A DNA stretch of 64,000 bases from assembly GCA_945887955.1 (NCBI GenBank), contig CAMCZO010000001.1, positions 50,472 to 114,471 of the forward strand, read 5' to 3'. Both the position numbers and the translations under genes were made by a program. Positions 26,252 through 35,487 of the stretch are shown here, one piece after another (position 1 is the stretch's first letter; each line of letters opens with the position of its first letter). The notes under the pieces were generated by a model. That model ran no database searches, had not been told where the DNA came from, and saw only the letters and a list, made by a program, of their open reading frames with translations. Source of the DNA: Chitinophaga pinensis (GTDB taxonomy: Bacteria; Bacteroidota; Bacteroidia; B-17B0; Aurantibacillaceae).

Positions 26252-27001
26252 TCACTTTTTTGTTTTTTTTATATTCACAAAGATTTCCGATCCTAAATTT
26301 GGTAAATATCTTTCCATTTTATAAAATCCATTTATAATTTGTTCGGTTATTAAACCGGCATTTATCATGTCTTGCATTTGCTGATGAGTAAATGGTTTAA
26401 AAGAGTAAGAACCACTTTCTATAACAGTAAATCCATTATTTTCAACGGTTTGTTTTAAAAGATCAATATTAAAATTCGTATGTTGCTGAAATTGAATATT
26501 GCTATCAGACTTTTGAAATTCTGATTTTATTATGCCCATTTCTACTGCCAATAATCGATGAAATGAACTTGCATTTGGAACATTAAAATGAATAATTGTG
26601 TCTTCTGAAGCAATATCGTAAAGGGCTTTAAAAAAAACAGACTGCTCAGGAATTTCATGTAATAATGAACTCACTAAAATAAAATTAAATTTTTTATCTT
26701 TTATTTGTGGTAAAGAATTTTCTAATAGTTCTTTAATTACTGTTACATTTTTATTTTTTGCTTTATCAATATCTTCTATCGCTTTATTGTAAAACATTTC
26801 AGCGGGTTCAATTACAGTTATGCTATCGTATGAACTAAAATCTAAAAAAATTGATTCTAATCCACATCCAACTTCTAAAATATTTTGATGATTATACTTA
26901 TTTAATAACTCAATCAACTTCATTTTTCTAAACGAAACCTGATATTTTTCGTAAGGTTGATTTGAATATTGTTCTTGATAATCTGATAAGTTTCTATTCA
27001 T
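26252..27001 (-). CDS. Class I SAM-dependent methyltransferase (glycan operon, second copy)
   Basis: The 249-residue product has the SAM motif ILEVGCGLESIFL (about 40-52), the acidic residue in VIEPAEMFYNKA, and NFILVSSLLHEIPEQ (about 104-118). The segment VPNASSFHRLLAVEM marks it as a divergent relative of the other methyltransferase in the operon. Substrate unknown. It overlaps the upstream acyltransferase gene by 8 bp, consistent with coupled translation. Confidence 0.85.
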   Translation of the reverse strand: MNRNLSDYQEQYSNQPYEKYQVSFRKMKLIELLNKYNHQNILEVGCGLESIFLDFSSYDSITVIEPAEMFYNKAIEDIDKAKNKNVTVIKELLENSLPQIKDKKFNFILVSSLLHEIPEQSVFFKALYDIASEDTIIHFNVPNASSFHRLLAVEMGIIKSEFQKSDSNIQFQQHTNFNIDLLKQTVENNGFTVIESGSYSFKPFTHQQMQDMINAGLITEQIINGFYKMERYLPNLGSEIFVNIKKTKK

Positions 27002-27923
27002 ATACTTTTTTATATGTAAGTTTTGGAGAAATAGTAAATCCCAAATTCTCCTTAAAAGTTGCTACACCAAAATTTTGAATGCCTTTTAATGAAGATGTTC
27101 CTGCGTCAATTAATTTAAATTGTTTTTGTTGAGCAAAATTATATATGCCATTTGCTAAAAATACAACAGGACTATATTGTTCAAAACCTTGCTTATCTCC
27201 CCAATAAAACACATATAAAACATTATTGTTTAATTTGATACAAACACATGCTGCTAAGCACTTTCCGTGTTGAGTAGATTTAAAAAAATAAACACTTTCT
27301 TCAAAAACATTATACATTTCTAAAATTTGTTCTAAGGTCATCGAAACTTTATACCCTTTTCCTTCACGATTTTCTTTTATAGTTTGATAAACCTCTTCAA
27401 TATCTGGTTTAGAAAAAACCTGCTCAAATACAAAATTTTCTCTTTCACATTTATTCAACCGTTTCTTATTATTACGCATCATTTTTTCAACTAATGGCTT
27501 ACTATCAACTATTAATGAATGATTAATCTCTTGATTGATAATAATAAAACCTTCATTTAAATAAATATTCAATAAAGATGATTCATCATGAATATGATGA
27601 GAAAAAGGTCTTGAAATAATTTCAATTTTTTTTGCATTTAAATTTTCAAAGTAGATAAGGATCTCCTTAACACAGTTGTTTTTTATTTTTAAATCTAAAT
27701 CGTCTTTAAAACTAATGTTACCATAAGTTCCTCGAAAAGGAGACCGATAATAGCCTGGCTCAATTTCAGTAAAATGACAAACACCAATTAATTTATCTTC
27801 AAATAATAATGAAAAATATAATGAAGTGCCTGTTTTATATAAGTTATAAAATTCTGGCTGATTGAAAAAATCACACCAATTAGGAATTTCATCTGGAATT
27901 AAAGGCTGAACACTTATACTCAT
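26994..27923 (-). CDS. FemAB/GNAT-like acyltransferase
   Basis: The 309-residue product resembles the FemAB-like GNAT group (Acetyltransf_6 type). The central basic segment MMRNNKKRLNKCEREN (about 150-165) and the later VFLANGIYNFAQQKQFKLIDAG followed by GIQNFGVATFKENLGF are typical; the last matches the G-x-x-x-FKxxFG theme. Such enzymes transfer an acyl group or amino acid in envelope polymers. In this operon N-acylation of an amino sugar is plausible but not shown. It overlaps the upstream cupin gene by 4 bp. Confidence 0.75.
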   Translation of the reverse strand: MSISVQPLIPDEIPNWCDFFNQPEFYNLYKTGTSLYFSLLFEDKLIGVCHFTEIEPGYYRSPFRGTYGNISFKDDLDLKIKNNCVKEILIYFENLNAKKIEIISRPFSHHIHDESSLLNIYLNEGFIIINQEINHSLIVDSKPLVEKMMRNNKKRLNKCERENFVFEQVFSKPDIEEVYQTIKENREGKGYKVSMTLEQILEMYNVFEESVYFFKSTQHGKCLAACVCIKLNNNVLYVFYWGDKQGFEQYSPVVFLANGIYNFAQQKQFKLIDAGTSSLKGIQNFGVATFKENLGFTISPKLTYKKVYE

Positions 27924-28324
27924 TTTGGATAAACCTCTTTGAATTTATCATAATTTCTTATATAATCTTCTTCATTATAAGCAGTGCTTGCGAATACTAA
28001 TTGAACTGATGAATGAGAATACTGCATAGTATGCCAACAATTTGGAGGAACATACAATCCAATGTTTGGCCTATCTAAAGTATAAATCTGATTTTCTCCA
28101 TTTGGCAATTCTATATTTACAACTATTCTCCCGGCAACAGCAATTAATACTTGCTCGGTTTTATAATGCGCGTGCCTTCCTCTAACTACTTCTTCGGGTG
28201 TATAATAGGTCCAAAATACACGCTCAGCTTTAAAGGGGACATAATTAATTCCTTCATTAACCGAAATGTATCCTATGTCACTAGCCCCAAGCTTTTTAAA
28301 ATCAATTATATATGGCTTTATCAT
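27920..28324 (-). CDS. FdtA/WxcM-like cupin, dTDP-4-keto-hexose 3,4-ketoisomerase-like
   Basis: The 134-residue product is a small cupin of the FdtA/QdtA/WxcM group, which isomerise dTDP-4-keto-6-deoxyhexoses to 3-keto forms. Characteristic segments are FWTYYTPEEVVRGRHAHYKTEQ (GxHAH at about 48-53), PNIGLYVPPNCWHTMQY (about 86-102) and VFASTAYNEEDYIRNYDKF (about 110-128). The next enzyme of that route, an FdtB-type aminotransferase, is not in the operon or window. It is the first gene of the operon; the 99 bp before it are AT-rich without a clear consensus promoter. Confidence 0.85.
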   Translation of the reverse strand: MIKPYIIDFKKLGASDIGYISVNEGINYVPFKAERVFWTYYTPEEVVRGRHAHYKTEQVLIAVAGRIVVNIELPNGENQIYTLDRPNIGLYVPPNCWHTMQYSHSSVQLVFASTAYNEEDYIRNYDKFKEVYPK

Positions 28325-28423
28325 TTATTTATATTTTATAAAATTAAATAAAAAAAATTAAGAATAAACTAAACTATTATTTTTTAAGCGCTTTTATGGT
28401 TTTTTATAAAATCAAATCGATTC

Positions 28424-30070
28424 TTAATTTTGCTTTTTAACCGTTTTTAAATTTAATAAATTCATCGAATTATTTCCTAAACCCTTTATTTTATTACTAA
28501 CTAACCTGACTACCTCATCATAATATAATGGAATAATTACCGCATCATCTATTATTAATTGATCCATTTTTTGATACAAATTTATTTTTTTTAATTCATC
28601 ATTCTCCTTTAACGCAATTTCATACAAACTATCAAATCTCTCATTATGATAATGAAAAAAATTAACCCCTTGAGGTGAGAAATTTTTACTATAAAATAAA
28701 CTCATAAAGTTTTCTTCATCAGCATAATCACTATACCAAGATTTTTTAAATAAATTATACTCAGAATTATTTACGGCCTGCCTTAATACTGACGACTTTT
28801 CTATACTTATTTGAATCCGAATATTATTCTCAGCTAATTGCGATTGTATAAACTCAGCCTGCTCCTTATAAACATCTGTGGTATGCATCACTAATTCTGG
28901 CAAACCTACTCCATCCTTATATCCCGCTTCAGCAAGTAATTTCTGAACCATTTCTGGATTATAATCATATCCCTTTACCAAATTTGGATTATAACTTTTT
29001 AATCCTTTGGGAATAAATCCGGCATGTGCGGCTTCTCCAATATTATTTCTTAAATACTTGACTAATTTATTACGATCAAATGCATAATTAATAGCTTTTC
29101 GAATTGCTTTTAATTTTAAGGGTGAATTTATAACTATAGGGTTTTTTTCATCTACCAATATTCCAATATAATCTGTTTTCAAAAAAGTTTGTTTTTGAAG
29201 GTAAAATTTCTTCTTATATAATTCTCTTAGTTCACCTTGTTTATCCAAAACTTCATTAGTATTAAATGCATCGGCTCCACTCAACATATCAAACTTTCCA
29301 TTCAATAATTCCATAAAAGATGTTTCTCGATCTTTTATAAATGATACTGTTAAAGCATCCAAATATGGTAAACGATTTTGATTAGAATCACGCTCAAAAT
29401 AATTTTGATTTTTTAGTAATATTAGTTTTGTCCCTTCATCCCAAGCCTTAAAAGTAAAAGCTCCTGTACCAACAGGATTTTTTCTAAAATCTTGAGCATA
29501 CATCTCAATCGCTTCGCGCGGAATCACACTAAAAAATTTCATCGTCAAAATACTTAAAAAAGAACTAAATGGTTTTTTTAAATAAATTTTTAGTAGGGTA
29601 TCATTTATTGCGATAAATCCTTTATAACTTGATTTTTCACTTCGATCAATAACTTCCAATAAGCTAATAGCACTGCTCACTTTACTGTCGAATAACCTTT
29701 CAAAACTAAATACAAAATCTTTGGCTATTACTTTTCTGCCTTTACCTTTTTCGAAACATAAATTATCATGAAAATAAACATCATTTCTTAAGTAAAAACT
29801 ATATTCTAAACCATCTTCACTTAAACTATAACTTTTAGCAATACATGGTCTAATAACCATGCTGTCATCTAATTGAACCAATCCATTAAATATCTGATTA
29901 ACTGGCCATATGTTTTCGAAATTACTTGCCGCGGCTGGGTCTAAAGACGATAACCCATTCATTTCATTATAATTAAAAATGGTGCGGTCATCCTTAATTT
30001 TGTCGTCGTTGTTACACGAAAACAAAAAGAAAAATAAGATTGAAACTAACCAAAATCTTATAGTAATCAT
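28424..30070 (-). CDS. ABC transporter oligopeptide-binding lipoprotein (SBP_bac_5)
   Basis: The 548-residue product is a lipoprotein: hydrophobic signal MITIRFWLVSILFFFLFSC with a lipobox at the Cys. The mature part is a family-5 solute-binding protein: SLDPAAASNFENIWPVNQIF, the family block around PVGTGAFTFKAWDEGTKLIL, and late YNLFKKSWYSDYADEENF. It would present peptides (or nickel/other cargo) to an ABC importer, but no permease or ATPase gene is adjacent. The ATG at 30070 is preferred over the ATG at 30085. It is 75 bp downstream of porV on the same strand and could be read through. Confidence 0.9.
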   Translation of the reverse strand: MITIRFWLVSILFFFLFSCNNDDKIKDDRTIFNYNEMNGLSSLDPAAASNFENIWPVNQIFNGLVQLDDSMVIRPCIAKSYSLSEDGLEYSFYLRNDVYFHDNLCFEKGKGRKVIAKDFVFSFERLFDSKVSSAISLLEVIDRSEKSSYKGFIAINDTLLKIYLKKPFSSFLSILTMKFFSVIPREAIEMYAQDFRKNPVGTGAFTFKAWDEGTKLILLKNQNYFERDSNQNRLPYLDALTVSFIKDRETSFMELLNGKFDMLSGADAFNTNEVLDKQGELRELYKKKFYLQKQTFLKTDYIGILVDEKNPIVINSPLKLKAIRKAINYAFDRNKLVKYLRNNIGEAAHAGFIPKGLKSYNPNLVKGYDYNPEMVQKLLAEAGYKDGVGLPELVMHTTDVYKEQAEFIQSQLAENNIRIQISIEKSSVLRQAVNNSEYNLFKKSWYSDYADEENFMSLFYSKNFSPQGVNFFHYHNERFDSLYEIALKENDELKKINLYQKMDQLIIDDAVIIPLYYDEVVRLVSNKIKGLGNNSMNLLNLKTVKKQN

Positions 30071-30145
30071 ATTACAAATATGCAACTACTTAAAACTTAA
30101 AATACCGAAAATGAAATCAATTATACACAAAAAGATGTGAGGTAT

Positions 30146-31396
30146 TTATGGACTAACGCCTTCTTTTTCTGTTACTTTATCTACTGGGTCAAAATTAAAA
30201 CTTAAAGTTATTCGCCAAGTATTCTGTAAGGGATTTTGTAAACTTGTTGGGATTAAATATGACCCATCAATATTTATAACCTTAAACTTAAACCCTATTC
30301 CCATTGTAAAAAATTGTCGGCTTCCTTTTGTAATTGATTCATGGAAATAACCAGCTCTTACAAAAAAAGTTTTATCGTAGGCATACTCTAATCCTGAGGA
30401 AACATTTATTTCTTTCATTTCCTCCGAAAATCCTCCCGGAGCATCATTAAACGATTGCAAAATAGCTGTAGCAACTCCAACGTTTGGATCTTTTCCTAAA
30501 GCGATTTTTTGTTTTCCTGTAATTGGGTCAATCACAATTTCTTTTTGCCCTGAAGATGTAATGGTGGTTTGGTAAATTGGGGGTGTAGGAACTAATAATT
30601 TATTAAAATCTAAATAAACTCCAAAACTATTATAATCATCAATGTCTGTTTTCAATCCACCGCCTAATCTAATATTCATCGGAATAAAGTTTTGATCATT
30701 TGAATATTTTATTTTAGCCCCAACATTAGTTATAGCTAATCCTAAGGTTGCCACTGCTTTTTTATCTGATAAATTAAATTTTTCACTTTTAAAAAACATA
30801 CTTAAATCTACAGCAAAAGTACTTGCAGACGCCCCAGAACCTCCATTAAATGGCACTTTACTTATGCCGGAATTTATAAATCGAGAAGCTACACCCAATG
30901 CAAAATATTTTGATAACTTTTGAGTAAAAGCAAAATCAAGAGCAAATTCATTCGGTCTAAAATCACTCGTTTTTTGTCCAGAACTATTAGTTAATTCAAT
31001 GTTTCCTAAACTAAAATAACGCAATGATCCTCCAATAGTTTGTTTTGTATTTAATTTAATGTATCCTGCCAAATAAGACATGTTAATGTCCGGAACTAAT
31101 AACCTTAACCAAGGGGTAACTGTAAAGCCAAGCCCAAACTTCTTATCAGAAAAAGCCAATTTACTGCCATTCCAATGTATAGAATTTATATCTGGGTCAG
31201 TGGCTACTCCTACATCGCCCATAGCACCTTGTTTACTATCTGGACTGATCATTAAAAATGGAACAGCAGTAGTAATTGGGTTTATTGTACCCGAAAATCC
31301 ACTTAATTGACCTGAATTAATTGATTGTGAATGCAAAAAATTAAAACTTGATCCTAAAATGATAACTCCAATTACAAAATATCTTTTCATTGACAT
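30146..31396 (-). CDS. porV: PorV, type IX secretion outer-membrane barrel
   Basis: The 416-residue product has a signal peptide (cleavage near LHSQ) and the PorV (LptO) pattern: SIHWNGSKLAFSDKKFGLGF near residue 70-90 and a barrel ending NTWRITLSFNFDPVDK. PorV receives substrates carrying a C-terminal domain from the SprA translocon and passes them to the PorU sortase. porU lies 45 bp upstream on the same strand, the conserved order in this phylum. The second in-frame ATG at 31390 (MKRYFVIG) is equally possible as start. Confidence 0.93.
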   Translation of the reverse strand: MSMKRYFVIGVIILGSSFNFLHSQSINSGQLSGFSGTINPITTAVPFLMISPDSKQGAMGDVGVATDPDINSIHWNGSKLAFSDKKFGLGFTVTPWLRLLVPDINMSYLAGYIKLNTKQTIGGSLRYFSLGNIELTNSSGQKTSDFRPNEFALDFAFTQKLSKYFALGVASRFINSGISKVPFNGGSGASASTFAVDLSMFFKSEKFNLSDKKAVATLGLAITNVGAKIKYSNDQNFIPMNIRLGGGLKTDIDDYNSFGVYLDFNKLLVPTPPIYQTTITSSGQKEIVIDPITGKQKIALGKDPNVGVATAILQSFNDAPGGFSEEMKEINVSSGLEYAYDKTFFVRAGYFHESITKGSRQFFTMGIGFKFKVINIDGSYLIPTSLQNPLQNTWRITLSFNFDPVDKVTEKEGVSP

Positions 31397-31441
31397 CTAA
31401 CTAATAAACATAAGTTTAAAAAAATTATAACGGCAAATTTA

Positions 31442-34400
31442 CTAATTTAGTATCACTAATTTTTCAATTTTCTCGACTTTTTGATTTTCAGAATCTGAAA
31501 TAGATAATTTATATAAATAAACTCCTCGTCCTAACTTATCATTAAAATCATCCTTTCCATCCCATTCTATTCCTTCATTTTTAAACCCCTGACAAGTCAC
31601 TTGTTCTTGAATAGTTTTTACTAACTTTCCTGTAATAGTATATATCTGAATTACCAATTTTAATGGATTGCATGCCTGATTATGCTCAAACATAAATGTG
31701 GTATGGTTGGTAAACGGATTAGGATAATTTAACACATGATCTAAGGCTAGTTTAGCACTTTTTGCAACTACAAAATCAGTATAAACTGTATTAGAATTAT
31801 TCTGAATATCCCATACTTTTAAACTTAGCCGATGGTTGCCTTCACTTAAATCTGAAAATGGATATTTTACTCTTCCTATTTGATATGAATTTAAATTAGC
31901 TTCATAGTAGTCGTTTAATATAATTGGCTTATTTCCAGCCTCATCTAATACCAATGATAAATCATGCCCAATTCCACTTCCTAATGTATTTACGCCACTC
32001 GAATCAGAAATTTCTGCATATAAAATCGGTTTTTCATTAGTAATACTCCCATTTATAAAGCTTTTATCATTTAAATATAAATTCACTTTTGGCCCCTCTG
32101 TATCAATCACAATGTTCTTAGAATCTCCTCCAACCACAACTTTATTATAATATCCACTTGCATCAATTAATCCATTGGTGGCATAGTAACTAATTCTTCC
32201 TGGTCCAGTAGCAAAACTAATATCCTTAGGTACTAAAAATGTAAAACTAAATTCTCCATTAACTACTTGAGATTTTCCACGATATAAAATGTTTTTTTGC
32301 AATTTAAATTTGAATGGATTGCCTATCACACTATCATACGATGATGGATTATTTAATAAACAAATTACATTTTGTTCCTTATCAAAAACAGTTGAATAAA
32401 TTATCCCGTTAAAATTATTTATTTTTATACCAGCTGTATCCGAAATATATCCTGAAAAAGTGACTTTTTCTAATGCCGACAAGGTATCTGAACTACTATT
32501 GCTAACAAGAACTTGATTTATTTTTGAAGTAATTACTTTTTGTTCTGGATATGCTAAAGGCATAGCCGGGTCGCCCAGTAAATGAAAATTAGCGTATTGA
32601 ACATTTTGAGCTAAATCATTTTTAGTCTGCTTAACCACATCTCCCATAGTTGGATATTTTCCCTTAGCTGTTTTTTTAAATAATTTATCTAATACTTTTT
32701 TATTTAAATTTTCGTTAAAATTTGAATAAGCAACTCTACAAGTTGTTAATAGCGCAATTGCACCACCATTTGGATTTAATAAACATAATTCTCCAGCAGA
32801 TGTCCTTGCAGGATCATCATATCGACTAAATTCACAAGTAGCTGTAATAAATAATGGCAACTTATTAAAATTATCAAAAGCATTAATAGTTGTCAAATCT
32901 AAAATCCTTTCTTCTGTCAATCCTACTTCTCCTCCATGACCTGTGTAATTAAAAATCAAAACTCCTTTTTTTATTCGTTTAACTAAATCTTGAGCCGCAT
33001 CAGGATATCGATATCCTCCAGGAGTACTATATCTTTGATAAGAATCTAAATTTATTTGGTCCGAATTATAATTAGTTGCCGATTGTTTAACTTGCATCGC
33101 TAATCCATTTGAACTTATCATATGAGTAGATTGATCTCCGTCATCGGCTAAAAACAACAAATTATTTCTCCAATCTCCCATCGGACTGTCTCCTGATATA
33201 TTACAATTTTGAGAATTGTTTGAGTTTATTTGAAAATTTAAATCTTTCTTATAATAATTTTCTATTTTTTGAATTACAGCGTTTACCTCATTGACTGTTC
33301 GGCAAGGGAATCTTCCTACCCCAATATCTATTGCACCATATCCTTCAGCATTTTCTCCTTCCAAATTATCCATTAAACCATAAAAATCATCAGTTGCTGT
33401 GCTTTGAGTAGAAGAAAGTGAATTTATAGATTGATAAGTTGGCACGAAATTACTATTATTTAGTAACCCTCGCGACCGATTATTATAAGATCCATCACCT
33501 ATTAAAAGTAAATACTTTACCTTTTTATCATCAGTAGAATTTCTAGAATATAACATCCTAACAAAATCTCTAATAGCAGAAACATCTTGCCTGCCACTAC
33601 TAAATTCATTATATATTTGATCTGTTGTGGCAACGGCAAAGGTTAAACCTTCCTTTTGCTGATGCAATAAAGCAATTCGCTTAGCTTGATTTAAAAATAA
33701 TGGATGAGCTACAACCACATAATCCGCTTGCTGTATAGCATGCAAATTCTGATTTGAAATTTTTGAAACAAAAACTGCCGAAAAATAATCGTTAGCTGGA
33801 GCAACGCAAAATTCGTTAAGAGTATCGGCCATTGCTCTAAAAGAAATTAAATTTCCATCCGTATTGTAAGGTTGAATAATTGGCTTTAATGGATCGCTCA
33901 CATTCCACAATTGAATTGCATTTCCACTTGTATTAGTTAAAAAATAATCGCAAACTTTATTTATTCCAATGCTTCTAGTATCTCTAAAATTAAACTGCTT
34001 GGCATTAATAATTAATTTTCTTCTGGCATTTATTGTCAATCTGTCTAACCAACCTATTCCTTTGTATGTTATTTTACTTACTGTTAAATTTATATTATCA
34101 CTTCTAGGATTTAATCCCTTTTTATATTTTAAGGTTTGTGATGCATGATCAGCCAAATAATATGCTGTGTTAATTGCCGAGGTTGTTAAATTGAAATTGA
34201 CCCCACCTCCACTAACTATAAATTGCGTAGTATCATTATTTAATCCTGCAATAGAAGCTTCAATATAATTTGTATCGTTGACAACAAAATCTCCATCATT
34301 CCAATTAAATGTGTAGGAATTAACTATATCAAAAAATTCGCCTAACCAATATCTTCCACTCTTAGCCAAATTAACTAAATCTAATTCATGGGTATTGAAA

Positions 34401-35356
34401 TAATCATAACTATTCGAAATAACATTAGATGGTGTTGTTACTGATGACTGAGTATTTGCCCTCTTTCTAGATGATACCTCCGAATTTAAAGTGATGAAAT
34501 AGAAGCTAGTGTCGCTATATAAATTTTTAATTGGTTTAAACTTTAATCCTGTTACTGAATTGTTTTTTTTCCAATCGTTCGGTCCTGTGGCATAAAACAA
34601 AACATAATCAGAATTATCAAATTTACCATCATCTTCACCAAAAACTAAAATAGAATTTTCAATCAAATCATCCTGTCTAAAAGCAGCATTTTTTTCGGGC
34701 AACATTTTACCTCCATTGCCATAAATTCTAATTTTTTTTGGGTCTAAATTAGTTGTGTTGATCCCAATATTAGTTAGAAAATCTTTATTAATTTTATAAA
34801 TGCCAGTTTGTGTTACTGCAATTTTATACCAGTCACCATTTGACAAAACAGATGAGTTTGAAAAGGTTGCTCCATTTTTGTTTAATGATAAATTTGGAAC
34901 AGATTGCCATTGTATTTCATAATCAATTAGTTCTTCTACCTGGCCAGAGCTATTCAATCTAAGAGGATAAAGTAAAAATTGATTTAAATTTTCTAACCTT
35001 GCGAAACCTGGTTTTGAAATAAATTCAAAATTAGACGTTAAGTACGTTCCCAAAACTTTTTTTAAACTTGATGAAGTAGCCCCAGAAAGTAGTATGGTTT
35101 TTTTTAAAATCAATTTAGGAATTAAATTTTCATTCAAGTTTGATGGCTTTGAAACAATAAAAAATGGGAAATTATTTCTCAATACGTCATAACTTGCATT
35201 TTTCATCTGAAATTTAAGAAAAACCGTATCGGTTAAGTCTATTTTAATTATATTGGATTTGAACTCAGTTGAAAAATTTGATTGAGAATTGAGCTTACCA
35301 ATATATAATAATAAAAACCCTAAAAAAAAATTAGAAAAATTCTTAAAAAACAGCAT
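31442..35356 (-). CDS. porU: PorU, type IX secretion C-terminal signal peptidase (C25 family)
   Basis: The 1304-residue product is the T9SS sortase-like peptidase that removes C-terminal domains and attaches substrates to A-LPS. The gingipain-type (C25) catalytic pair is visible: His807 in NYTGHGGEVGL and Cys841 in TATCEFSRYDD. An N-terminal signal peptide (MLFFKNFSNFFLGFLLLYIG) and beta-rich flanking domains are present. The C-terminal about 85 residues (YPNPFTNHTTF ... GRGVYLYKLSI ... EKLVILN) form a type A T9SS C-terminal domain of its own. The ATG at 35356 fits the signal peptide; an in-frame TTG at 35389 is less likely. Confidence 0.95.
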   Translation of the reverse strand: MLFFKNFSNFFLGFLLLYIGKLNSQSNFSTEFKSNIIKIDLTDTVFLKFQMKNASYDVLRNNFPFFIVSKPSNLNENLIPKLILKKTILLSGATSSSLKKVLGTYLTSNFEFISKPGFARLENLNQFLLYPLRLNSSGQVEELIDYEIQWQSVPNLSLNKNGATFSNSSVLSNGDWYKIAVTQTGIYKINKDFLTNIGINTTNLDPKKIRIYGNGGKMLPEKNAAFRQDDLIENSILVFGEDDGKFDNSDYVLFYATGPNDWKKNNSVTGLKFKPIKNLYSDTSFYFITLNSEVSSRKRANTQSSVTTPSNVISNSYDYFNTHELDLVNLAKSGRYWLGEFFDIVNSYTFNWNDGDFVVNDTNYIEASIAGLNNDTTQFIVSGGGVNFNLTTSAINTAYYLADHASQTLKYKKGLNPRSDNINLTVSKITYKGIGWLDRLTINARRKLIINAKQFNFRDTRSIGINKVCDYFLTNTSGNAIQLWNVSDPLKPIIQPYNTDGNLISFRAMADTLNEFCVAPANDYFSAVFVSKISNQNLHAIQQADYVVVAHPLFLNQAKRIALLHQQKEGLTFAVATTDQIYNEFSSGRQDVSAIRDFVRMLYSRNSTDDKKVKYLLLIGDGSYNNRSRGLLNNSNFVPTYQSINSLSSTQSTATDDFYGLMDNLEGENAEGYGAIDIGVGRFPCRTVNEVNAVIQKIENYYKKDLNFQINSNNSQNCNISGDSPMGDWRNNLLFLADDGDQSTHMISSNGLAMQVKQSATNYNSDQINLDSYQRYSTPGGYRYPDAAQDLVKRIKKGVLIFNYTGHGGEVGLTEERILDLTTINAFDNFNKLPLFITATCEFSRYDDPARTSAGELCLLNPNGGAIALLTTCRVAYSNFNENLNKKVLDKLFKKTAKGKYPTMGDVVKQTKNDLAQNVQYANFHLLGDPAMPLAYPEQKVITSKINQVLVSNSSSDTLSALEKVTFSGYISDTAGIKINNFNGIIYSTVFDKEQNVICLLNNPSSYDSVIGNPFKFKLQKNILYRGKSQVVNGEFSFTFLVPKDISFATGPGRISYYATNGLIDASGYYNKVVVGGDSKNIVIDTEGPKVNLYLNDKSFINGSITNEKPILYAEISDSSGVNTLGSGIGHDLSLVLDEAGNKPIILNDYYEANLNSYQIGRVKYPFSDLSEGNHRLSLKVWDIQNNSNTVYTDFVVAKSAKLALDHVLNYPNPFTNHTTFMFEHNQACNPLKLVIQIYTITGKLVKTIQEQVTCQGFKNEGIEWDGKDDFNDKLGRGVYLYKLSISDSENQKVEKIEKLVILN

Positions 35357-35423
35357 ACAAACTTTACAAATAATAAAAACTAACAACAAAGTAACGATTT
35401 GTATCTTAATTTATTGTTATTTC

Positions 35424-35454
35424 TTTGTTTTTAAAAATCTATTAATTATATTTG
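35424..35454 (+). promoter_or_regulatory. Consensus Bacteroidota promoter for the porP/sprF-like gene
   Basis: TTTG at 35424-35427, a 19-bp spacer and TATATTTG at 35447-35454 match the -33 TTTG and -7 TAnnTTTG of Bacteroidota exactly. The transcription start would be near 35460, with a leader of about 28 nt. This is the best promoter in the window. Confidence 0.8.
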
Positions 35455-35487
35455 TAAAAATAGAATTGTCAAAACTAAGTCTAAACG

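Noticed and set aside
28380-28410. AAGCGCTT palindrome between the glycan operon and the binding-protein gene as an operator or terminator
   Set aside because: Only 8 bp with no loop; too short to support in AT-rich sequence.
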